Positions 1 to 4,234 of a DNA stretch of 8,989 bases are shown here, in pieces (positions within the stretch are counted from its first letter, which is position 1; every line of letters begins with the position of its first letter). The stretch is from Microbacteriaceae bacterium. Lineage in GTDB: Bacteria; Actinomycetota; Actinomycetes; Actinomycetales; Microbacteriaceae. The notes below the pieces were generated by a model. The model ran no database searches and was not told the DNA's origin. It was given only the letters and a program-made list of their open reading frames with translations. Location: positions 1 to 8,989 of the forward strand of contig JAAYAS010000362.1 of assembly GCA_012719255.1 (NCBI GenBank), written 5' to 3'. The translations under genes were made by a program, and so were the position numbers.

Positions 1-952
1 CGGTCGGCACTGTGCCGTTGATCGAGATTACCTGCTCCGGGCTCGTGCCCCAGGTCACCAGCGGCGGCAGCTTCGCCGCATGCAGCACCACCTCGCGGTC
101 GAACTGCGCGCCGTCATCTGTGCGCAGCGAATCCCAGTAGCGGCGCGCCGCGTCCCAGGCTTCGCCCTTCGGCGCCTTCGGCTTGTCCTTCAGGAATTCG
201 TAGGTCTTCTCGTCCGGCGCCACCATGCCGGCGCGGGCGCCGCCCTCGATCGACATGTTGCAGATGGTCATGCGGCCCTCCATCGAGAGGGCGCGGATCG
301 CGGAGCCGCGGTACTCGATGACGTAGCCGGCGCCGCCGCCGGTGCCGATCTTCGCGATGACGGCGAGGATGATGTCCTTCGCGGTGACGCCGGGGCGCAG
401 CGTGCCCTCGACGTTGACCGCCATGGTCTTGAAGGGCTTCAGCGGCAGGGTCTGGGTGGCGAGCACGTGCTCGACCTCCGAGGTGCCGATGCCGAACGCC
501 ATCGCGCCGAAGGCGCCGTGCGTCGAGGTGTGCGAGTCGCCGCAGACGACGGTGATGCCCGGCATGGTGAGGCCGAGCTGCGGGCCGACGACGTGCACGA
601 TGCCCTGCTCGCGGTCGCCGAGCGGGTGCAGCCGCACGCCGAACTCCTCGGCGTTGCGGCGGAGCGTCTCGATCTGCGTGCGCGAGGTGTCGTCGGCGAT
701 GCGGCCGAGGATGTTCACCGTCGGGGTGTTGTGGTCCTCGGTGGCGATGGTGAGGTCGGTGCGGCGCACCGGGCGGCCGGCCTGGCGGAGGCCGTCGAAG
801 GCCTGGGGGCTCGTCACCTCGTGCATGATGTGCAGGTCGATGTAGAGCAGGTCGGGGGTGCCGTTCTCACCGCGCTTCACGACGTGCGCGTCCCACACCT
901 TCTCGGGCAGGGTCTTCGGCGCACGGGCCGCGGTGGTGGTTTCGGTCGTCAT
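1..952 (-). CDS. leuC: 3-isopropylmalate dehydratase large subunit (LeuC), 3' end cut off by window edge
   Basis: LeuC with LeuD forms the cytosolic isopropylmalate isomerase, which converts 2-isopropylmalate to 3-isopropylmalate in leucine synthesis. I see 317 residues from an ATG at 952. Recognisable aconitase-family blocks are LPEKVWDAHVV (15-25), DLLYIDLHIMHEVTSPQAF (34-52), TEDHNTPT (71-78), VVCGDSHTSTHGAFGAMAFG (135-154), GTSEVEHVLATQ (156-167) and MSIEGGARAGMVAPDEKTY (233-251). Full proteins are about 470 residues, so roughly the last third is outside the window, including the region that carries the three cysteine ligands of the 4Fe-4S cluster. An AGGAG lies 12 bases before the ATG (965-969), a rather long spacing. 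LeuD presumably follows outside the window. In Streptomyces and Corynebacterium an IclR-type regulator gene (NdgR/LtbR) usually lies divergently beside leuCD; none is present here. The gene is instead preceded by a Leu-codon leader (1024-1068). Confidence 0.97.
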   Translation of the reverse strand, partial: MTTETTTAARAPKTLPEKVWDAHVVKRGENGTPDLLYIDLHIMHEVTSPQAFDGLRQAGRPVRRTDLTIATEDHNTPTVNILGRIADDTSRTQIETLRRNAEEFGVRLHPLGDREQGIVHVVGPQLGLTMPGITVVCGDSHTSTHGAFGAMAFGIGTSEVEHVLATQTLPLKPFKTMAVNVEGTLRPGVTAKDIILAVIAKIGTGGGAGYVIEYRGSAIRALSMEGRMTICNMSIEGGARAGMVAPDEKTYEFLKDKPKAPKGEAWDAARRYWDSLRTDDGAQFDREVVLHAAKLPPLVTWGTSPEQVISINGTVPT

Positions 953-1068
953 ATTCTTCGGCTTCTCCTGATCGAGCGGGATTCAGGCGCAGAGCAGACT
1001 CCGCGACGGGAGTGGCCTGAGGGCTAGGTCCCGTCGCGGCGAAGAAGGAGCCGCGCCCGAATACGCAT
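953..1068 (-). promoter_or_regulatory. Candidate leucine attenuator / structured 5' leader of leuC
   Basis: The leader is 116 bases from the putative transcription start to the leuC ATG. On the plus strand CCGCGACGGGA (1001-1011) and TCCCGTCGCGG (1029-1039) are perfectly complementary 11-mers around a 17-base loop. The arm nearer the leader peptide (1029-1039) begins two bases after the last Leu codon, so a ribosome stalled there would cover it. The other arm can instead fold on itself as a 5-bp stem with a 6-base loop (998-1002 with 1009-1013). In addition, the CTCCTTCTTCG run of the Leu codons can pair with the leuC AGGAG (5 bp) or with CGAAGAA just before the leuC ATG (7 bp). No T-run follows the long stem, so control at translation or a Rho-dependent step fits better than an intrinsic terminator. 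The pairings are read directly; the switch is inference. Confidence 0.55.
1024..1068 (-). CDS. Leucine-rich leader peptide of leuC (leuL-like), 14 aa
   Basis: Reading the minus strand from ATG 1068 gives MRIRARLLLRRDGT followed by TAG. Residues 10-12 are three consecutive leucines encoded CTC-CTT-CTT (1050-1042). CTT is rare in the coding sequences of this window, where CTC and CTG dominate, so two adjacent CTT codons stand out. The stop lies 71 bases before the leuC ATG. The 3' part of the frame (codons for RRDG) is also the first arm of an 11-bp perfect inverted repeat. A TACGAT hexamer ends 8 bases before the A of this ATG, so the mRNA may start on the ATG itself. An in-frame ATG at 1077 would add three residues (MAR), with a GGAGG 11 bases upstream. 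In leader-peptide attenuation, ribosome stalling at codons for the end-product amino acid switches the RNA fold; that role is inferred here. The frame is short, so chance is not excluded, but the leucine run directly before leuC makes chance unlikely. Confidence 0.72.
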   Translation of the reverse strand: MRIRARLLLRRDGT

Positions 1069-1081
1069 GCGAGCCATCGTA
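1068..1081 (-). promoter_or_regulatory. Candidate -10 element and leaderless start for the leuC leader
   Basis: On the minus strand TACGAT (1081-1076) matches four of six bases of the TATAAT consensus. It is followed by seven bases and then the ATG at 1068, the spacing expected for a transcript starting on the A of the start codon. No convincing -35 hexamer is visible in the very GC-rich upstream DNA, which is also where the preceding gene's 3' hairpin lies. Confidence 0.35.
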
Positions 1082-1096
1082 CACCCGGCCTCCCCC

Positions 1097-1135
1097 GCGC
1101 CCCCGCCCGGGCCGCATCCCCGCGGTCGGGGGCGC
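1097..1135 (-). terminator. GC-rich hairpin after the acyl-CoA ligase gene, no T-run
   Basis: GCGCCCCCG (1097-1105) and CGGGGGCGC (1127-1135) form a perfect 9-bp inverted repeat around a 21-base spacer, beginning three bases after the ligase stop codon. A smaller CCGC/GCGG stem is possible inside the spacer. There is no T-run on the minus-strand side, so this would be a T-less terminator or an RNA 3'-end stabiliser. It separates the ligase operon from the leuC leader. Confidence 0.4.
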
Positions 1136-1138
1136 CGG

Positions 1139-3052
1139 TCAGCGGCGGCGGTCGCGGAGGCGCTCGCCGGCCCGGCGCGCGCGGCGCGCGCCTGCCTCGA
1201 GGGCCTCGCCGGCGTCGTGGTAGAGCGCGTCGATCTCGTCGGCGAGCCGCTGCACGAACACCTTGCGCTTGAGCTTCAGCGTCGCGGTGACGTTGCCGCC
1301 GGCCTCGCTGAGGTCGGCGACGAGCAGCCGGAACCGCCGCACCTGCTCGGGCCGCGAGACGCGCTCGTTCGCGGCGGCGACGGCGGCCTCGAACTTCTCG
1401 CGCAGCAGCTCCAGCGACACCTCGCGGTGGTGGTCGTCGCCGCGCGGCGGCGGCCCGTCGACGCCCTCGCGCACGAGCCACTCGGCGAGCGCCTCCTCGT
1501 CGAGCACGATGAGCGCGCCGAGGTAGGGGCGCCCCTCGCCGACGACGACGGCGTGGGCGACGAGCGGGTCGGCCTCGACGGTGCGCTCCCAGTCGCCGGG
1601 CGACACGTTCTTGCCGCCGGCGGTGACGATGACGTCGCTGCGGCGGCCCTGCAGGGTGAGCCGGCCGCGCTCGTCGAGCCGGCCGAAGTCGCCGGTACGG
1701 AACCAGCCGTCGACGAACGCGGCCTCGGTCGCCTCGGGCGAGCGGTAGCCGGTGAACACGACGGCACCGCGTACGAGCACCTCGCCGTCGTCGGCGATGC
1801 GCACCGAGTTGCCGGGCAACGGCACGCCGACCGAGCCGGCGAGCACCTGCCCGGGCACGTTGCCGGTGACCGGACCGGTCGTCTCGGTGAGGCCGTAGCC
1901 CTCGATGGTCGGCACGCCGATGCCGCGGAAGAACAGCGCGGCGTCGGCGCCGAGCGGCCCGCCGCCCGAGAGCACCCATTCGATGCGGCCGCCGAGCCGG
2001 TCGCGCAGCCGGCCGTAGAAGAGGCGGTCGAACAGCGCGTGCCGCAGGCGGTCGGCGAGCGGAATGCGCGTGCGGGGGAACTCGTCGCGGGTCTGCTCGA
2101 GCCCGCCGCGGCGCACGGCGGCGGCGTCGGCGGCGGCCCACACGCGGCCGAGCCGCTTCGACTCGGCGGCGGTCGCGGCGGCGGCGCGCACCTTCTCGAG
2201 CACGCGCGGCACCACCATGAGGAAGGTCGGCCGCAGCACCGGCAGCGCCTCGACGGCGTCGCGCGGGTCGGCGACGTGCGCGATGCGCATCCCGGTCGCG
2301 AAGCACACGTGCTGCACCGCGCGGGCGAGGATGTGCGCGAGCGGCAGGAACAGCACCGTCGAGCCGCGGTCGTGGAACACGTTCGAGTAGCCGGTGCGCG
2401 CCGAGGCGACGACGCCGACGATGTTGCGGTGCGCGAGCTGCGCGCCCTTCGGCGCGGCGGTCGTGCCCGAGGTGTAGACGATCGTGGCGATGTCGTCGAG
2501 CCCGGCGGCGGTGCGGCGTGCCTCGAGCGCCGCGTCGTCGACGCCGGCGCCGGATGCGGCGAGCGCGTCGAGGCCGCCGCTCGCGTCGTCGAGGCGGCGG
2601 GCGCGCGCCGGGTCGCGGCCGGCGGCGGCGAGCGCGTCGCGCAGGAGCCCGGCGGTCTCGTCGGTGTCGCCCCAGCCGGCGACGGCGCCGCTGTCGGCGA
2701 CGATCGCGTCGACCTGCACGGCGGCGGAGGTCGCGTAGACCGGCACGACGATCGCGCCGGCGTGCCAGGCGGCCTGCTCGAGCACGGCCCAGTCGTAGCT
2801 CGTCGCGGCCATGATCGCGATCGCGTCGCCGGCCTCGACGCCGTCGGCGATGAGGCCCTTCGCGACGTCGCGCACGCGCTGCGCGTACTCGCGGGTGGTG
2901 ACCTCGCGCCAGGGGCCGGTGACGGGAGCGCCGGGGTCGCGCAGGTCGAAGGCGATGTGCTCGGGCGCCTCGCGCAGCCGCCGCTCGATGAGCTCGGTGG
3001 CGTTGCGCCAGTCGTCGAGGTCGGGGATGTCGAGCCCGTGCGCCTCGCGCAT
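1139..3052 (-). CDS. AMP-forming long-chain acyl-CoA ligase (FadD15-like)
   Basis: This 637-residue cytosolic enzyme of the adenylate-forming superfamily should activate a fatty acid with ATP to acyl-AMP and then acyl-CoA. Visible motifs in order are the phosphate-binding loop YTSGTTAAPKGA (193-204), the A5 motif YGLTETTG (386-393), GWFRTGD with the ATP-ribose aspartate D455 (449-455), the hinge region LQGRRSDVIVTAGGKNVSP (467-485), and a C-terminal TATLKLKR (589-596) whose K593 is the likely catalytic lysine. Length and layout fit the bacterial long-chain ligase branch (FadD15 type) rather than a short-chain synthetase; the exact substrate cannot be read from the sequence. The C-terminus is an Arg-rich helix (GARRARRAGERLRDRRR). 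The ATG at 3052 overlaps the phosphatase stop by one base (TGATG) and has no clear ribosome-binding site of its own, so it is probably translationally coupled. Confidence 0.93.
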   Translation of the reverse strand: MREAHGLDIPDLDDWRNATELIERRLREAPEHIAFDLRDPGAPVTGPWREVTTREYAQRVRDVAKGLIADGVEAGDAIAIMAATSYDWAVLEQAAWHAGAIVVPVYATSAAVQVDAIVADSGAVAGWGDTDETAGLLRDALAAAGRDPARARRLDDASGGLDALAASGAGVDDAALEARRTAAGLDDIATIVYTSGTTAAPKGAQLAHRNIVGVVASARTGYSNVFHDRGSTVLFLPLAHILARAVQHVCFATGMRIAHVADPRDAVEALPVLRPTFLMVVPRVLEKVRAAAATAAESKRLGRVWAAADAAAVRRGGLEQTRDEFPRTRIPLADRLRHALFDRLFYGRLRDRLGGRIEWVLSGGGPLGADAALFFRGIGVPTIEGYGLTETTGPVTGNVPGQVLAGSVGVPLPGNSVRIADDGEVLVRGAVVFTGYRSPEATEAAFVDGWFRTGDFGRLDERGRLTLQGRRSDVIVTAGGKNVSPGDWERTVEADPLVAHAVVVGEGRPYLGALIVLDEEALAEWLVREGVDGPPPRGDDHHREVSLELLREKFEAAVAAANERVSRPEQVRRFRLLVADLSEAGGNVTATLKLKRKVFVQRLADEIDALYHDAGEALEAGARRARRAGERLRDRRR

Positions 3053-3903
3053 CAGCGGTCGTCGCTCGCGTCGGCGGCGGGGGCCTCGACGCCGTCGAGG
3101 CCGGCGGCGATCGATTCGACGACGACGACCGAGATGTTGTCGCGGCCGCCGGCGTCGAGCGCGCGCTGCACGAGGGTGGCGGCGAGCGAGTCGGCGGCGA
3201 GGTCGGTGTCGACGTAGGCGCCGATGATCTCGGCGATCTCGTGATCGTCGAGCTCCTTGGTGAGGCCGTCGGAGCAGACGACGAACACCTGGTGGCCCTG
3301 CACGGGCATGAGCCAGAGATCGGTCTGCACCTGCGGCTCGGAGCCGACGGCGCGGGTGATCACGTTGCGGTCGGGGTGGATCAGCGCCTCCTCGGGGGTG
3401 AGGATGCCGAGGTGCACGAGCTCCTGCACGGCCGAGTGGTCGACGGTGATCTGCACGACGTCGCGGCCGTTCCAGCCGTAGACGCGCGAGTCGCCGACGT
3501 TGAAGATCATCCAGTGCGGCGCGGCGGCGCCGTCGCCGTTCGGGTCGACCTCGACGAGCGCGAGGCCGGTGACGGTGGTGCCGGCGACGACGCCGGGGCC
3601 GTCCTCGTCGGTGATGAGCGCTTGCACGCGGGCGTTCGCCTCGTCGATCGCGCCGACGACGGCGACCGGGTCGGTCGGCACGGGCTCGGGGAAGCGCTCG
3701 GCGAACACCTCGGCGACGATGCCGCTCGCGCGGTCGCCGTAGGCGTGGCCGCCCATGCCGTCGGCGACGACGAACACCGGGGGCTGCGCGACGAACGCGT
3801 CCTCGTTCACGGCGCGCACGGCGCCGACGTCGCTGGCGGCCGACCCGCGCAGCTCGAGGTCGCCGGCGCAGGTCGCGACGGTCGTGTCGAAGTCGGTAGT
3901 CAA
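3052..3903 (-). CDS. PP2C-family protein serine/threonine phosphatase
   Basis: This is a 283-residue soluble PPM/PP2C phosphatase that removes phosphate from Ser/Thr residues using two metal ions. Motifs seen are R30 and the aspartate of VRAVNED (29-35), VADGMGGH with metal ligand D48 (46-53), the GTT block (108-110), NVGDSRVY (135-142), the TVDHS loop (153-157), CSDGL with D212 (210-214) and GGRDNISVVVV (252-262). All core metal-binding aspartates are present, so it should be active. No membrane helix follows the catalytic domain, unlike PstP, which carries one. I chose the TTG at 3903 because GAGGAG lies five bases before it and the PP2C fold begins shortly after. Longer versions of the frame run back through the tRNA and its terminator. 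The gene is first in an operon with the acyl-CoA ligase. Its partner kinase is not in this window. Confidence 0.95.
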   Translation of the reverse strand: MTTDFDTTVATCAGDLELRGSAASDVGAVRAVNEDAFVAQPPVFVVADGMGGHAYGDRASGIVAEVFAERFPEPVPTDPVAVVGAIDEANARVQALITDEDGPGVVAGTTVTGLALVEVDPNGDGAAAPHWMIFNVGDSRVYGWNGRDVVQITVDHSAVQELVHLGILTPEEALIHPDRNVITRAVGSEPQVQTDLWLMPVQGHQVFVVCSDGLTKELDDHEIAEIIGAYVDTDLAADSLAATLVQRALDAGGRDNISVVVVESIAAGLDGVEAPAADASDDR

Positions 3904-3934
3904 TCCAGCTCCTCGGCGATCGCGGTACCCGGCA

Positions 3935-3963
3935 ACTCTACCCCGCGGCGACGGCCCGCCGAA
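3935..3963 (-). promoter_or_regulatory. Candidate promoter of the phosphatase-ligase operon
   Basis: On the minus strand TTCGGC (3963-3958) and TAGAGT (3940-3935) are separated by exactly 17 bases. The -10 match is fair and the -35 match is weak. Transcription would start near 3928, about 25 bases before the TTG start at 3903, leaving room for the GAGGAG ribosome-binding site. Confidence 0.4.
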
Positions 3964-4020
3964 CCCATCGTCCGGCGGAGATCGTCGCCTGCGGATGCGG
4001 ATCGCGGCGCCCGAGGTGAA

Positions 4021-4054
4021 CGGGATGCATGTCCCTGCCGGGGTGCGCATCCCG
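4021..4054. repeat. 8-bp perfect inverted repeat upstream of the phosphatase operon
   Basis: CGGGATGC (4021-4028) and GCATCCCG (4047-4054) are complementary arms around 18 bases. The repeat lies between the tRNA terminator and the phosphatase promoter, about 60 bases above the candidate -35. It could be an operator or a second 3' hairpin of the tRNA unit. I do not recognise a regulator motif. Confidence 0.35.
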
Positions 4055-4055
4055 G

Positions 4056-4093
4056 AAAACGACTTCGCCCCCGAGCCGTGGCTCGGGGGCGAA
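4056..4093 (-). terminator. Rho-independent terminator of the tRNA-Glu unit
   Basis: The 14-mers at 4064-4077 and 4080-4093 are perfectly complementary, with only two bases between them (in practice a 12-13 bp stem with a small loop). On the minus strand the stem is followed by GTCG and TTTT (4059-4056). The stem starts five bases after the encoded CCA of the tRNA. This is the strongest intrinsic terminator in the window, and it isolates the phosphatase operon from read-through. Confidence 0.88.
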
Positions 4094-4098
4094 TCCGG

Positions 4099-4174
4099 TG
4101 GTGACCCCAGCGGGATTTGAACCCGCGCTGCCGCCGTGAGAGGGCGGTGTCCTAGGCCGCTAAACGATGGGGCC
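4099..4174 (-). tRNA. tRNA-Glu, anticodon CTC
   Basis: The minus strand folds as a complete cloverleaf. The acceptor stem GGCCCCA pairs with TGGGGTC (one G-T pair). The anticodon stem CCGCC/GGCGG encloses the loop CTCTCAC, with anticodon CTC. The T arm is GCGGG, TTCAAAT, CCCGC. The discriminator is A (4102), and CCA is encoded (4101-4099). Sequence and anticodon fit actinobacterial tRNA-Glu(CTC), which reads GAG, the dominant Glu codon in this DNA. It is a single-tRNA unit with its own promoter (4205-4234) and terminator (4056-4093). Confidence 0.97.
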
Positions 4175-4181
4175 GGATCTC

Positions 4182-4198
4182 GTTGCCGCGCTGGCAAC
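4182..4198 (-). other. Small hairpin in the tRNA-Glu 5' leader
   Basis: GTTGCC (4182-4187) and GGCAAC (4193-4198) form a 6-bp perfect stem with a 5-base loop. The candidate -10 ends at 4205, so the transcript would begin at about 4198, on the first base of this stem, seven bases upstream of the mature tRNA 5' end. It may cap the precursor for RNase P, or may only be the untranslated 3' end of the ATPase message. It has no T-run. Confidence 0.4.
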
Positions 4199-4204
4199 TC
4201 GAAT

Positions 4205-4234
4205 ATCTTGGCACACGGTTTCAGTCGATGTCAA
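4205..4234 (-). promoter_or_regulatory. Promoter of tRNA-Glu, overlapping the ATPase 3' end
   Basis: A perfect -35 TTGACA (4234-4229) is followed after 18 bases by CAAGAT (4210-4205). The -35 lies inside the last codons of the ATPase (for V-D-I), and the spacer contains its stop codon. The expected start near 4198 leaves a leader of about 24 bases before the tRNA. This is the best -35 in the window, which fits a stable-RNA promoter. Confidence 0.7.

Noticed and set aside
1001..1039. The 11-bp repeat as an intrinsic terminator of leuC transcription
   Set aside because: No T-run follows it on the minus strand. A leader switch or operator fits better.
1067..3217. 716-codon plus-strand frame opposite the acyl-CoA ligase
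   Set aside because: Shadow of the ligase; no domain and biased composition.
3904..4197. N-terminal extension of the phosphatase frame
   Set aside because: It would translate through a tRNA gene and its terminator. The TTG at 3903 has a GAGGAG at good spacing and begins where the family fold begins.
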